The notes below the pieces were generated by a model. That model ran no database searches, was not told the origin of the DNA, and was given only the letters and a program-made list of their open reading frames with translations. Both the position numbers and the translations under genes were made by a program. From Streptomyces antibioticus (GTDB lineage: Bacteria; Actinomycetota; Actinomycetes; Streptomycetales; Streptomycetaceae): DNA of 64,000 bases. Shown here piece after piece: positions 8,937-18,392 of this stretch (positions within the stretch are counted from its first letter, which is position 1; each line of letters begins with the position of its first letter). Location: assembly GCF_001514065.1 (NCBI RefSeq), contig NZ_KQ948424.1, positions 310,001-374,000 of the forward strand, in the 5' to 3' direction.

Positions 8937-11054
8937 ATGACGACGACGCCCGACTCCTTCCCTCGCCGGCACGCCCGCACCCAGCGCTTCACGCTCGGCG
9001 CGCCGCGCGCGTTCACCGTGGCTCCCGACGGTTCCCGTGTCGTGTTCCTGCGCTCGTCCTCCGGTACGGACCGGGCGAATTCGCTGTGGGTGCTCGACCC
9101 GGCGGACGGCGGGGAGCGCGTGGCGGCCGACCCGCGCGCCCTGCTCGGCGGGGCCACGGAGGATCTGTCGCCCGAGGAGCGGGCGCGGCGCGAACGCAGT
9201 CGTGAGGGCGGCGCCGGGATCGTCGGCTACGCCACCGACTCGGCGGTGGAGTTGGCGTCTTTTGCCTTGTCAGGGCGGCTGTTCGCGGCGGAGCTGCGAG
9301 CCGGGACGGCCACCGAACTCCGGGTCCCGGGACCGGTGATCGACCCGCGCCCCTCCCCCGACGGTCGGCTCGTCGCGTACGTCGCCCAGGGCGCCCTGCG
9401 GGTCGTCGGGGCCGCGGGCGAGGGCGACCGGGCGCTGGCGGAGCCGGAGTCGGAGCACATCACCTACGGGCTGGCCGAGTTCATCGCGGCCGAGGAGATG
9501 GGCCGGTCACGGGGGTTCTGGTGGTCGCCGGAGTCGGACCGGCTGCTGGTGGCGCGCGCGGACGACACGCCGGTACGGCGCTGGTGGATCTCCGACCCGG
9601 CACATCCGGAACGTGATCCACAGCACGTCCCCTATCCGGCGGCGGGCACGGAGAACGCGGACGTACGGCTGTACGTCATCGGCCTCGACGGGGCGCGCAC
9701 GGAGGTGACATGGGACCGTGCCCGCTACCCGTATCTGGCGCATGTGCACTGGTCAGCGGCGGGTGCGCCGCTGTTGCTGGTCCAGGCGCGTGACCAGCGC
9801 AGTCAGCTGTTCCTGGCCGTGGACACCGAGTCCGGGGCGACCCGGATGGTGCACGCGGACGAAGATCCAGTTTGGCTTGATCTTTTCCCAGGAGTGCCCT
9901 GCTGGAGCCCGTCCGGGCGGCTCGTGCGGATCGCGGACGAGGGCGGCGCACGGGTCCTCGCGGTGGGCGAACGTCCGCTGACCGGGCCGCAGTTGCATGT
10001 CCGTGCGGTGCTGGACGTGTCCGACGACGACGTCCTGGTCTCGGCCTCGGCCGGGGAGCGGGCGGCGGCGCCGGAGACCGGCGAGGTCCATGTGTACCGG
10101 GTCAACGAGCTGGGGGTGGAGCGGGTCTCGCAGGAGCCGGGGGTGCACTCGGCGGTGCGGTCCGGGAGCGTGACCGTGCTGGTCTCGGCGACGCCGGGGC
10201 GGGCCGGGTCGGCGGTGCAGGTGCTGCGGGACGGGAAGCAGACGGCGACGATCACCTCGTACGCCGAAGATCCCGGTATGTCCCCGCGCGTGACGCTGAC
10301 CGAGGGGGGCGCACGGCGTATCCCGTGCGCCGTGCTGTTGCCTCGGAACCACCAAGGGGATGGTCGTCTTCCGGTTTTGCTGGATCCCTACGGGGGACCG
10401 CACGGCCCGCGCGTCCTCGCGGCCCACAACGCGCACCTCACCAGCCAGTGGTTCGCCGACCAGGGTTTCGCGGTCGTGGTCGCGGACGGCCGGGGCACGC
10501 CGGGCCGCTCGCCGGCCTGGGAGAAGGCGATCCGCGACGACTTCACGGTCTCCCTGGACGACCAGGTGGAGGCGCTCCAGGACCTGGCGGAGCGGTACCC
10601 GCTGGACCTGGACCGGGTGGCGATCCGCGGCTGGTCGTACGGCGGCTGGCTGGCGGGTCTTGCGGTCCTGCGCCGCCCCGACGTCTTCCACGCGGGCATC
10701 GCAGGCGCCCCGGTGACGGACTGGCGGCTGTACGACACCCACTACACGGAGCGGTACCTGGGGGACCCGCGGACGGCACCGGACGCCTACGCGAAGAGCT
10801 CCCTGGTGACGGACGAGGGCCTGTCCGCCCCCGCCGAGCCGCACCGCCCGCTGATGATCGTGCACGGCACCGCCGACGACAACGTGGTCTTCGCCCACGC
10901 CCTGCGCCTCTCCTCGGCCCTCCTGTCGGCGGGCCGCCCGCACGAGGTGCTCCCGCTGTCGGGCGTGACCCACATGACCCCGCAGGAACAGGTCGCGGAG
11001 AACCTGCTGCTGCTCCAGGTGGACTTCCTGAAGCGGTCGCTGGGGCTGCGGTAG
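8937..11054 (+). CDS. S9-family prolyl oligopeptidase / dipeptidyl peptidase IV
   Basis: A 705-residue serine peptidase. The N-terminal two thirds are the beta-propeller/DPP-IV domain (YGLAEFIAAEEMGRSRGFWW carries the Glu pair that binds the peptide N-terminus). The C-terminal alpha/beta-hydrolase domain has the nucleophile elbow GWSYGGW, the Asp in HGTADDNV and the catalytic His in GVTHMTP. It removes dipeptides from N-termini, usually after Pro or Ala. No signal peptide is seen, so it is probably cytoplasmic. It sits beside a peptide importer, fitting intracellular digestion of imported peptides. Three short stretches (near 9255, 9865-9895 and 10345-10390) use unusually AT-rich synonymous codons. 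Confidence 0.9.
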   Translation: MTTTPDSFPRRHARTQRFTLGAPRAFTVAPDGSRVVFLRSSSGTDRANSLWVLDPADGGERVAADPRALLGGATEDLSPEERARRERSREGGAGIVGYATDSAVELASFALSGRLFAAELRAGTATELRVPGPVIDPRPSPDGRLVAYVAQGALRVVGAAGEGDRALAEPESEHITYGLAEFIAAEEMGRSRGFWWSPESDRLLVARADDTPVRRWWISDPAHPERDPQHVPYPAAGTENADVRLYVIGLDGARTEVTWDRARYPYLAHVHWSAAGAPLLLVQARDQRSQLFLAVDTESGATRMVHADEDPVWLDLFPGVPCWSPSGRLVRIADEGGARVLAVGERPLTGPQLHVRAVLDVSDDDVLVSASAGERAAAPETGEVHVYRVNELGVERVSQEPGVHSAVRSGSVTVLVSATPGRAGSAVQVLRDGKQTATITSYAEDPGMSPRVTLTEGGARRIPCAVLLPRNHQGDGRLPVLLDPYGGPHGPRVLAAHNAHLTSQWFADQGFAVVVADGRGTPGRSPAWEKAIRDDFTVSLDDQVEALQDLAERYPLDLDRVAIRGWSYGGWLAGLAVLRRPDVFHAGIAGAPVTDWRLYDTHYTERYLGDPRTAPDAYAKSSLVTDEGLSAPAEPHRPLMIVHGTADDNVVFAHALRLSSALLSAGRPHEVLPLSGVTHMTPQEQVAENLLLLQVDFLKRSLGLR

Positions 11055-11069
11055 CGGTCCGGGTACGGC

Positions 11070-11105
11070 AACGGGCCGGGACGACATGGCGCGTCCCGGC
11101 CCGTT
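11070..11105. terminator. Bidirectional hairpin terminator
   Basis: A perfect 14-base stem (AACGGGCCGGGACG and complement) with an 8-base loop lies 16 bases after the S9 peptidase stop. The leftward importer operon ends about 110 bases away, so the hairpin may serve both. Confidence 0.75.
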
Positions 11106-11212
11106 TACGGCACCCGCACGGCCGTACGTTGTTCAGACTGACGCGTCCGTATATCGAGATCGGGTCAGCTGAGTTGCTTGCGTGTTAACGCAGTTGGTGA
11201 GCATTTGTGCGG

Positions 11213-12298
11213 TTATTCCCGGCCATTTGCAAGATCATCCGGCGGTGTCCGGGGCAGCTCCCCGGCGGGCCCCTCGGAGGGTACGACCTGCATCTCCTCC
11301 GCGAAATGGCAGGCGGAGTCATGGGCCGCGGGACCGGAGGTGAGGCGGAACTCGCTCGGCACCGCCAGGGCCGGGACTTCCAGGGCGCAGCGTTCCTGGG
11401 CCTTCCAGCAACGGGTGCGGAAGCGGCAGCCGGAGGGGATGTTGGTCGGGGAGGGGACGTCGCCGGCCAGGATGATCCGCTCGCGGTGTTCGCGGGCCTC
11501 GGGGTCGGGGACCGGGACCGCGGAGAGGAGGGCCTGGGTGTAGGGGTGGGTGGGGTGGTCGTAGATCTCCGCGTCCCTGCCGATCTCCACGATGCGGCCC
11601 AGGTACATCACCCCCACCCGGTCGGAGATGTGGCGGACGATCGACAGGTCGTGGGCGATGAAGACGTAGGAGAGGTCGAACTCGTTCTGGAGGCGGTCCA
11701 TCAGGTTGATGACCTGGGCCTGGACGGAGACGTCGAGCGCGGAGACCGGTTCGTCGGCGACGATCACCTCCGGGCGCAGGGCCAACCCCCGGGCGATGCC
11801 GATGCGTTGGCGCTGGCCGCCGGAGAACTGGTGCGGATAGCGGTTGATGTACTCGGGGTTGAGGCCGACCACGTCCAGGAGGTCCTGGACCTTGCGTCTG
11901 CGGTCGCCCTTCGGGGCCACCTCGGGGTGGATGTCGTACGGCTCCCCGATGATGTCGCCGACCGTCATGCGGGGGTTGAGCGAGGTGTACGGGTCCTGGA
12001 ACACCATCTGGATGTTGCGGCGGACGGATTTGAGGGCCTTGCCGGACAGCTGGGTGATGTCCTCGCCCTTGTACTTGATCGACCCGGCGGTCGGCTGCTC
12101 AAGATTGACCAGCATCTTGGCAACAGTTGATTTGCCGCAGCCGGACTCCCCGACGATCCCGAGGGTCTCCCCCTTGTTGAGCGTGAAGTCCACACCGTCA
12201 ACGGCCTTGACCGCACCGACCTGCTTCTTGAACAGGATGCCCTGGGTCAACGGGTAGTGCTTGACCAGTCCGGTCACTTCAATGATCGACTCAACCAT
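11213..12298 (-). CDS. Peptide ABC transporter ATPase (OppF/DppF type)
   Basis: A 361-residue ATPase: Walker [10 protein letters not shown] (about residue 47), signature [14 protein letters not shown], Walker [13 protein letters not shown] and H-loop [11 protein letters not shown]. After the ATPase core comes the oligopeptide C-terminal extension with the Cys-containing [16 protein letters not shown], usual in this subfamily. It is the last gene of a five-gene leftward operon for a di/oligopeptide importer and overlaps the preceding ATPase gene by 8 bases. From memory of Streptomyces gene order, a Dpp-type operon lies divergently next to bldK in S. coelicolor, as here. Confidence 0.92.
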   Translation of the reverse strand: MVESIIEVTGLVKHYPLTQGILFKKQVGAVKAVDGVDFTLNKGETLGIVGESGCGKSTVAKMLVNLEQPTAGSIKYKGEDITQLSGKALKSVRRNIQMVFQDPYTSLNPRMTVGDIIGEPYDIHPEVAPKGDRRRKVQDLLDVVGLNPEYINRYPHQFSGGQRQRIGIARGLALRPEVIVADEPVSALDVSVQAQVINLMDRLQNEFDLSYVFIAHDLSIVRHISDRVGVMYLGRIVEIGRDAEIYDHPTHPYTQALLSAVPVPDPEAREHRERIILAGDVPSPTNIPSGCRFRTRCWKAQERCALEVPALAVPSEFRLTSGPAAHDSACHFAEEMQVVPSEGPAGELPRTPPDDLANGRE

Positions 12299-13265
12299 TG
12301 AGGCACTCCCTCCAGAAGTGGCAGGCGCTCGTACGGTCCTGCGACACCTCGTACAGCGGGGGTTCGTCCGTCCTGCACAACTCCTGGGCCATCGGGCAGC
12401 GGGGGTTGAACGCGCAACCCGGCGGGATGGCCATCAGGTTGGGCGGCAGTCCCTTGATCGCGTACAGCTCCTGACCCTTCTGATCAAGGCGGGGGATGGA
12501 GTCGAGGAGACCGCGTGTGTACGGATGCGCCGGGGCCTTGTAGATGTCGTGCACCGGGGCCTGCTCGACGATGCGGCCCGCGTACATCACGGCGATCCGG
12601 TCGGCGACGTCGGCGACGACGCCCAGGTCGTGGGTGATGAGGATCAGCCCCATGTTGTACTCGCGCTGCAACTCCGCGAGCAGGTCCATCACCTGGGCCT
12701 GGACGGTGACGTCGAGGGCGGTGGTGGGTTCGTCGGCGATGATCAGGGCCGGCTCCAGGGCCAGTGCCATCGCGATCATGATGCGTTGGCGCATGCCGCC
12801 GGAGAACTGGTGCGGGTACTGCTTGACCCGTTCCTTCGCGGCCGGGATGCGCACGTGGTCCATCAGCTCGACGGCCTTGGCCCGCGCGTCCTTCTTCGAC
12901 ATGCCGCGATGCACGACGAACATCTCACCGAGCTGATCGCCCACGGAGAGCACGGGGTTCAGCGACGACAGCGCGTCCTGGAAGATCATCGCCATCTCGG
13001 CGCCGCGGACCTTCCGCCGCTCCTCCTCCTTGAGCTTCAGCAGGTCCTTGCCCTGGAAGAGGATCTCACCGCCCGCGATCCGCCCCGGCGGCATGTCGAG
13101 GATGCCCATGATCGCCTGAGCGGTGACGGACTTCCCGGACCCGGACTCCCCCAGCACGGCGAGGGTCTCCCCCGCGTCGACCGCGTAGTCGACCCCGTTG
13201 ACGGCCTTGGCGACCCCGTCCCGGGTCCTGAACTCCACGTGCAGATCACGCACTTCCAGGAGCAC
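12291..13265 (-). CDS. Peptide ABC transporter ATPase (OppD/DppD type)
   Basis: A 324-residue ATPase with Walker [10 protein letters not shown], signature [14 protein letters not shown], Walker [13 protein letters not shown] and the OppD-type C-terminus (IPPGCAFNPRCPMAQELC). It pairs with the OppF-type subunit to drive peptide uptake. GTG start with a GAGGTGA ribosome site; only 3 bases separate it from the permease stop. It is part of the 11.2-16.8 kb importer operon. Confidence 0.92.
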   Translation of the reverse strand: MLLEVRDLHVEFRTRDGVAKAVNGVDYAVDAGETLAVLGESGSGKSVTAQAIMGILDMPPGRIAGGEILFQGKDLLKLKEEERRKVRGAEMAMIFQDALSSLNPVLSVGDQLGEMFVVHRGMSKKDARAKAVELMDHVRIPAAKERVKQYPHQFSGGMRQRIMIAMALALEPALIIADEPTTALDVTVQAQVMDLLAELQREYNMGLILITHDLGVVADVADRIAVMYAGRIVEQAPVHDIYKAPAHPYTRGLLDSIPRLDQKGQELYAIKGLPPNLMAIPPGCAFNPRCPMAQELCRTDEPPLYEVSQDRTSACHFWRECLNG

Positions 13266-13268
13266 GAC

Positions 13269-14240
13269 TCACCTCAGCTTCGGGTCGAGGGCGTCGCGGA
13301 CTGCGTCGCCGAGCATGATGAAGGCCAGGACGGTGAGGGCCAGGGCGCCGGCGGGCCAGAGGAGCATGTGGGGGGCCTGGCGGATGTAGGCGGAGGCTGC
13401 GGAGATGTCGATGCCCCAGCTGACGGTGGGGGGCTTGAGGCCCACGCCGAGGTAGGAGAGCGTCGCCTCCAGGGCGATGTACGTGCCGAGTGCGATGGTC
13501 GCGACCACGATCACCGGGGCCACCGCGTTGGGGGCGATGTGGCGGAGCAGCTGGCGGGAGTTGGAGGCGCCCAGCGCCTTCGCCGCGTGCACGTAGTCGT
13601 TCTGTTTGGCCGTGATGACCGAGCCGCGCGCGATGCGGGAGATCTGCGGCCAGCCCAGCAGCACCATGAAGCCGATCACCGGCCAGACCGTGTTGCTGGT
13701 GACGACCGAGAGCAGCACCAGACCGCCCAGGACCACCGGGATCGCGAAGAACACGTCCGTGATCCGGGACAGGATCGAGTCCCAGAAGCCGCCGAAGAAG
13801 CCGGCGAGGCCGCCGAGGACCGAGCCCAGGATCGCGACCCCGAGCGTGGCGCAGACGCCGACCGTGACGGACGTACGGGCGCCGTAGACGGTGCGGGTGT
13901 AGACGTCGCAGCCCTGGCCGTCGAAGCCGAAGGGATGGCCCGGTTGCGAGCCCTCCTGCGCTTTGGCCAGGTCGCACTTCAGCGGGTTGCCGGAGGCGAT
14001 CAGCGAGGGCCAGAGGGAGATCACGACCAGGAAGAGGATCACCAGGCCCGAGATGATGAAGACGGGGTTGCGGCGCAGGTCGCGCCAGGCGTCCGACCAG
14101 AGCGAGCGGGGTTTGCCCTGGGGGCCGCCCGCCTGGCCGGGGCCCTTCTCCAGCGTGGTCGCCTCGCTCACTGCGAGGTCCATGGCACCGCCCATGCCGG
14201 TCCCGGCGATCGCGCCCTCGGGCTCCTGGGGTTCAGGCAT
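13269..14240 (-). CDS. Peptide ABC transporter permease (DppC/OppC type)
   Basis: A 323-residue membrane permease. A soluble N-terminal tail of about 50 residues precedes six hydrophobic segments. The BPD_transp_1 coupling motif reads KALGASNSRQLLRHIAPN, and the DppC C-terminus ends in GDAVRDALDPKLR. It forms the translocation pore with the DppB-type subunit, whose gene it overlaps by 8 bases. Confidence 0.92.
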   Translation of the reverse strand: MPEPQEPEGAIAGTGMGGAMDLAVSEATTLEKGPGQAGGPQGKPRSLWSDAWRDLRRNPVFIISGLVILFLVVISLWPSLIASGNPLKCDLAKAQEGSQPGHPFGFDGQGCDVYTRTVYGARTSVTVGVCATLGVAILGSVLGGLAGFFGGFWDSILSRITDVFFAIPVVLGGLVLLSVVTSNTVWPVIGFMVLLGWPQISRIARGSVITAKQNDYVHAAKALGASNSRQLLRHIAPNAVAPVIVVATIALGTYIALEATLSYLGVGLKPPTVSWGIDISAASAYIRQAPHMLLWPAGALALTVLAFIMLGDAVRDALDPKLR

Positions 14241-15156
14241 AGCGGATCCTCGGGTCGAGTACGGCGTACAGGAGGTCGACGAGCAGGTTGGCGATCAGGA
14301 AGACCAGCACCAGGACGGTGACGAAGCCGACCACCGTCTGGGTGTTCTGGCGCAGGATGCCCTGGTAGAGCTGGTAGCCAACGCCGTGGATGTTGAAGAT
14401 CCGCTCGGTGACGATCGCCCCGCCCATCAGGGCACCGATGTCGGTGCCGATGAAGGTGACGACGGGGATCAGGGAGTTGCGCAGGAGGTGGCGGGTGATG
14501 ACCCGGCGGCGGGGCAGCCCCTTCGCCACCGCCGTACGGACGTAGTCGCTCCGCCTGTTCTCCGCGATCGACGTCCGGGTCAGCCGGGTGACGTACGCCA
14601 GCGACACCGACGCCAGCACCAGACCCGGCACGATCAGCTCGCTGAACGTGGCCTCCGAGGACACCGACGGTTTGATCCAGCCCCACTCGACGCCGAGCAG
14701 GAGCTGGAGCAGCAGGCCGGTGACGAAGGTCGGGATCGAGATCACGACGAGGGTCAGCATCAGGACCGAGGTGTCGACGGGCTTGCCGCGGCGCAGGCCC
14801 GTGACGACACCCAGCGTGATGCCGATGACGATCTCGAACAGGATCGCGACGATCGTCAGGCGGATCGTCACGGGGAACGCCGTCGACATCAGCTCGGTGA
14901 CCTTCTGCCCGTTGAACGCGGTGCCGAAGTCGCCGGTGAAGACGTTCCCCATGTAGGTCAGGTACTGCTGCCAGACCGGTTTATCGAGGCCGAACTCCTT
15001 CTTCAGCTGCGCGGCCGTGGCGGCGTCGCACTGCCGGTCGCCGCACAGGCCCGCGATGGGGTCGCCCATGACGTTGACCATGAGGAAGATGAGGAGCGTG
15101 GCGCCGATGAACACCGGGATCATCTGGAGCAGACGCCGGACGACGTAGCGTCCCAT
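14233..15156 (-). CDS. Peptide ABC transporter permease (DppB/OppB type)
   Basis: A 307-residue permease with an N-terminal OppB-type segment (MGRYVVRRLLQMIPVFIGAT), an extracytoplasmic loop of about 90 residues, five further helices and the coupling motif AVAKGLPRRRVITRHLLRNS. It starts six bases after the binding-protein stop codon, with no hairpin between them, unlike the two bldK-type operons in this window. Confidence 0.92.
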   Translation of the reverse strand: MGRYVVRRLLQMIPVFIGATLLIFLMVNVMGDPIAGLCGDRQCDAATAAQLKKEFGLDKPVWQQYLTYMGNVFTGDFGTAFNGQKVTELMSTAFPVTIRLTIVAILFEIVIGITLGVVTGLRRGKPVDTSVLMLTLVVISIPTFVTGLLLQLLLGVEWGWIKPSVSSEATFSELIVPGLVLASVSLAYVTRLTRTSIAENRRSDYVRTAVAKGLPRRRVITRHLLRNSLIPVVTFIGTDIGALMGGAIVTERIFNIHGVGYQLYQGILRQNTQTVVGFVTVLVLVFLIANLLVDLLYAVLDPRIRYA

Positions 15157-15162
15157 GGCGGG

Positions 15163-16806
15163 TCAGCTGACCTTGATCTCGTTGTAGACCGGGACGCTGA
15201 ACGGGTTGAGCTTGACGTTGGACAGCCGCTCCGAGTAGCCCGCGCTGCCGTTCTGGTACCAGAGCGGGATCGCGCCCATGTTGTCCCGCAGCACCTTCTC
15301 GGCGTCCTGGAACTTCGAGACGGCCTTGCCGGTGTCGGTCTCGGCGTTGGCCTCGTCGACGAGCTTGTCGAAGTCCTTGTTGGACCACTTGCCGTCGTTG
15401 GAGGAGGCGTTGGTGTAGTACAGCGGCTGGAGGAAGTTCTGGATGAGCGGGTAGTCCATCTGCCAGCCGGCCCGGAAGGGGCCGCTCATCTTCTTCGCGG
15501 TGATCTGGTTGCGGTAGTCGGCGAAGGTGCCGACCGGGTTGCCGACGCAGGCCTTGTCGTTGCCGAGCGCGTTGTTGATGGAGTTGCAGACCGCGTCGAC
15601 CCACTGCTTGTGGGAGCCGGTGTCCGCGTTGTACGTGATCTTGACCTGGCCGCCGGGGAGGCCGCCGCCCTCCTCGATGAGCTTCTTGGCGGCCGCGGCG
15701 TCGTATTCACAGGCGTCGCCGCACAGGCCTTCCTTGAAGCCGCCGGCCTCGCCGAGGACCGGGGAGGTCCAGTCGCTGGCCGGGGTGCGGGTGTCGTTGA
15801 AGATGGTCTTGGTGATCTGGTCCCGGTTGATGGCCCGGGACAGGCCCGTGCGGACCTTCTCCATCCCCGGCTTGTTCCAGTTCTTGTCGTAGAACGGGAA
15901 GGCGAGGGTCTGGATGATGCCGGCCGGGGTGTTGAGGTAGCGGTCGCCGAGGTCGGCCTGGACGTTCTTGAGCTGGGCGGCGGGGACGTCGTCGACGAGG
16001 TCGAGGTTGCCGGCCATGAGGTCGGTGTAGGCGGTGTTGTTGTCGGTGTAGACCTTGAGGGTCACGCCGCCGTTCTGCGCCTTGTCGGGCCCGTGGTAGC
16101 CGTCCCACTTCTTCAGGCTCATCTGGGAGCCCTTGGTGTACGAGTCGATGGTGTACGGGCCGTTGCCGACCGGCTTCTTCAGCCAGCCGTCGTGGTTGGT
16201 GAAGAAGACCTGCGGGAGCGGGGCGTAGGCCGGGTAGCCGAGGGTGTCCGGGAAGGTCGAGAACTTCTGGTTGAGCTTGATGGTGAAGGTCAGGTCGCCG
16301 GTGACCTTCAGACCGGAGAGCGTCTGGGCGGTCTGCTTGCTGCCGTCCTCGGGGTGGACCTTGTCGTAGCCGTCGATGTACCCGAAGAAGTACGCGTTCT
16401 TCTGGTTGTTCTTGAGGCTGGCCCCGTAGTTCCAGGCGTCCACGAAGGACTTGGCGGTGACCTTCTCGCCGTTGGAGAAGGTCCAGCCGTCCTTGACGGT
16501 GACGGTGAAGTTCTGCGAGTCGCTCGTGTCGATCTTCTCGGCGAGCATGTCCTCGGCCTTGCCGGTCTCCGGGTTGTACTTCTTCAGGGACCGGAAGATC
16601 ATGTCGAGCACCTTGCCGCCCTGCACCTCGTTGGTGTTGGCCGGCTCCAGCGGGTTCTGCGGGTCACCCCAGGAGGCGCTGAGCGTCGCGCTGCCGTCGC
16701 CACTGCCGCTGCCGCCGCTGTCGCTGTCCCCACCTCCGCAGGCCGTCGCCGCGAGGGCTACCGCCGCCGCGCATGCGGCCCACTTGGCGTGCGTGGCTCC
16801 ACGCAT
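15163..16806 (-). CDS. Peptide-binding lipoprotein (SBP family 5, DppA-like)
   Basis: A 547-residue extracellular binding protein. The signal peptide MRGATHAKWAACAAAVAL ends in a lipobox (AATAC), so the mature protein is anchored by lipid at the membrane. The rest matches SBP_bac_5 (DGWTFSNGEKVTAKSFVDAW is the family signature region). The ATG at 16806 is chosen because AGGAGG lies 7 bases upstream; an ATG at 16827 would add seven residues and has no such site. It delivers di- or oligopeptides to the permease encoded downstream. Confidence 0.9.
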   Translation of the reverse strand: MRGATHAKWAACAAAVALAATACGGGDSDSGGSGSGDGSATLSASWGDPQNPLEPANTNEVQGGKVLDMIFRSLKKYNPETGKAEDMLAEKIDTSDSQNFTVTVKDGWTFSNGEKVTAKSFVDAWNYGASLKNNQKNAYFFGYIDGYDKVHPEDGSKQTAQTLSGLKVTGDLTFTIKLNQKFSTFPDTLGYPAYAPLPQVFFTNHDGWLKKPVGNGPYTIDSYTKGSQMSLKKWDGYHGPDKAQNGGVTLKVYTDNNTAYTDLMAGNLDLVDDVPAAQLKNVQADLGDRYLNTPAGIIQTLAFPFYDKNWNKPGMEKVRTGLSRAINRDQITKTIFNDTRTPASDWTSPVLGEAGGFKEGLCGDACEYDAAAAKKLIEEGGGLPGGQVKITYNADTGSHKQWVDAVCNSINNALGNDKACVGNPVGTFADYRNQITAKKMSGPFRAGWQMDYPLIQNFLQPLYYTNASSNDGKWSNKDFDKLVDEANAETDTGKAVSKFQDAEKVLRDNMGAIPLWYQNGSAGYSERLSNVKLNPFSVPVYNEIKVS

Positions 16807-17281
16807 GGAGTGCCTCCTGATTGGCATCGCTGATCCGTTACCGGCAAATATCGACGTAAATCAGGCAAACCGCACACGTATTGAGCCCTTTAGGGGAACG
16901 GGTGGAGACCTCCCGGGTGCCTCCGGGGAACGTCCGACCTCTGCGGCAGTGGATCTTGCGTGTAGGGCGCAATGGATCTTCACCATCCGATGCAGAACCG
17001 TTGGATTGCGACCCGCCTATGTACGGATTTCGACACGCCGCCGTCCGCATATCGAACTCATTGCCCGATTGGGGCGGTTGGCCCGATATAAAACACGGAT
17101 CGATCACGAGGCGCTACACGCGTAGCTACAGACTGGTCAAGCAGAGGTAAAGAAAGTAAAGAGAAACCCAAGTCGACCGAGAATTTATTGACCTTGAATG
17201 AATTGCGTTGAAAAAGTCCGGCGTAGCCCGTAGGGGAGTGCCCTGCGGAGTCATCAGACCCTCCCTTGGGCCAGGAGCACC
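16807..17281. promoter_or_regulatory. Divergent promoter region of two peptide-import operons
   Basis: This 475-base gap is clearly AT-richer than its surroundings. It must hold promoters for the leftward binding-protein gene and the rightward bldKA gene. Visible elements are a TATAAA at 17087-17092, an AdpA-like sequence overlapping it, and the inverted repeat GCTAC-ACGC-GTAGC at 17113-17126. No small gene with a convincing start was found here. Confidence 0.55.
17079..17088 (+). promoter_or_regulatory. AdpA-like site upstream of bldKA
   Basis: TGGCCCGATA matches nine of ten positions of the published AdpA consensus TGGCSNGWWY. BldK operons have been reported to be under AdpA control in Streptomyces, so the location is sensible. 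A ten-base match in 475 bases is weak evidence by itself. Confidence 0.3.
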
Positions 17282-18310
17282 ATGACCCCCCCAACTCCAT
17301 CGGCGGCTGCCCCGCTTGAGGTGACCGAAGAGAGTGCCGAGAAGTCGATCACTTCTCCCTCTCCGAAGGCCAACGAGAGCCGCTCTCCCGGGCAGCTTGC
17401 CTGGCGCCGGTTCAAGCGCGACCGTACGGGCGTCATATCCGCCGGCATCGTGATCTTCTTCTTCGTGATCGCGATCGCGGCTCCGCTCATCGCGAAGCTG
17501 TACGGCAAGGACCCGTACACGACGTACGGCCAGGACATTCCCGGCCTGCTCAACGACTTCGCCTACCCGGTCAAGCCCAACGGCGGCATCAGCAGCGAGT
17601 TCTGGTTCGGCATCGAGCCCCAGCTCGGCCGCGACGTCTTCACGTTCCTGCTCTACGGCATCCGTACCTCGCTGCTGCTCGCGACCGCCGCCACCGTGCT
17701 GACCACGCTCCTCGGCGTCGTCATCGGTGTCACCGCCGGCTACCTGGGCGGCAAGACGGACTACCTCATCGGCCGGGTCATCGACATCCTCCTGTCGTTC
17801 CCGTCCACGCTGTTCTTCATCGCCTTCATGCCGGTCGTCTACAACCTCTTCGTCCCGTTCGACGAGGACGTACCGGTCTGGCTGCGGGCCACCTGCCTGA
17901 TCCTCGCGCTCACCGCCTTCGGCTGGGCCTCCATCGCGCGTCTGCTGCGCGGTCAGGTCCTGGGCCTGCGCGAACGAGAGTTCGTAGAAGCCGCGAAGGT
18001 GACCGGTGCCTCTCCGGCCCGGATCATCTTCAAGGAGCTGCTGCCCAACCTCTGGACGCCGATCCTCATCCAGTCGACCCTCATGCTCCCGGCCTACGTC
18101 ACGGCCGAAGCGGGGCTCGCCTTCCTCGGCGTCGGCATCATCGACCCGACCCCGGACTGGGGCGTCATGATCCAGCGCGGTGCGCAGTTCTACTCGGACG
18201 ACATCACCTTCATGATCTTCCCGGGCGTCTCGATGATCCTCTTCGTCCTCGCCTTCAACCTGCTCGGTGACTCGGTCCGCGACGCACTCGACCCGAAGTC
18301 CAAGCGCTGA
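17282..18310 (+). CDS. bldKA: Oligopeptide permease subunit, OppC type (BldKA)
   Basis: A 342-residue permease with a cytoplasmic N-terminal tail ending in SPGQLAWRRFKRDRTG, six hydrophobic segments, the coupling motif KVTGASPARIIFKELLPN and the OppC C-terminus GDSVRDALDPKSKR. An AGGAGC site precedes the ATG. Gene order permease, lipoprotein, permease, ATPase, ATPase is that of bldK in S. coelicolor, and the divergent Dpp-type operon next door is also as there. BldK imports an extracellular oligopeptide signal needed for aerial growth. The name rests on order and neighbourhood, since a close paralogous operon also lies in the window. Confidence 0.8.
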   Translation: MTPPTPSAAAPLEVTEESAEKSITSPSPKANESRSPGQLAWRRFKRDRTGVISAGIVIFFFVIAIAAPLIAKLYGKDPYTTYGQDIPGLLNDFAYPVKPNGGISSEFWFGIEPQLGRDVFTFLLYGIRTSLLLATAATVLTTLLGVVIGVTAGYLGGKTDYLIGRVIDILLSFPSTLFFIAFMPVVYNLFVPFDEDVPVWLRATCLILALTAFGWASIARLLRGQVLGLREREFVEAAKVTGASPARIIFKELLPNLWTPILIQSTLMLPAYVTAEAGLAFLGVGIIDPTPDWGVMIQRGAQFYSDDITFMIFPGVSMILFVLAFNLLGDSVRDALDPKSKR

Positions 18311-18392
18311 GTCACTCCCATCCCAGCCCCGGTCACCGTCGTCCGGCTGGTTGCACGTCTCTCTCATCCATTCACCCTTAGGCAGGTAAGCC

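Noticed and set aside
12261-16833. Very long rightward open frames opposite the Dpp-type operon (686 and 956 codons)
   Set aside because: They lie antisense to five well-recognised transporter genes, and their products are Arg/Gly/Val-rich with no motif. They arise from high GC content.
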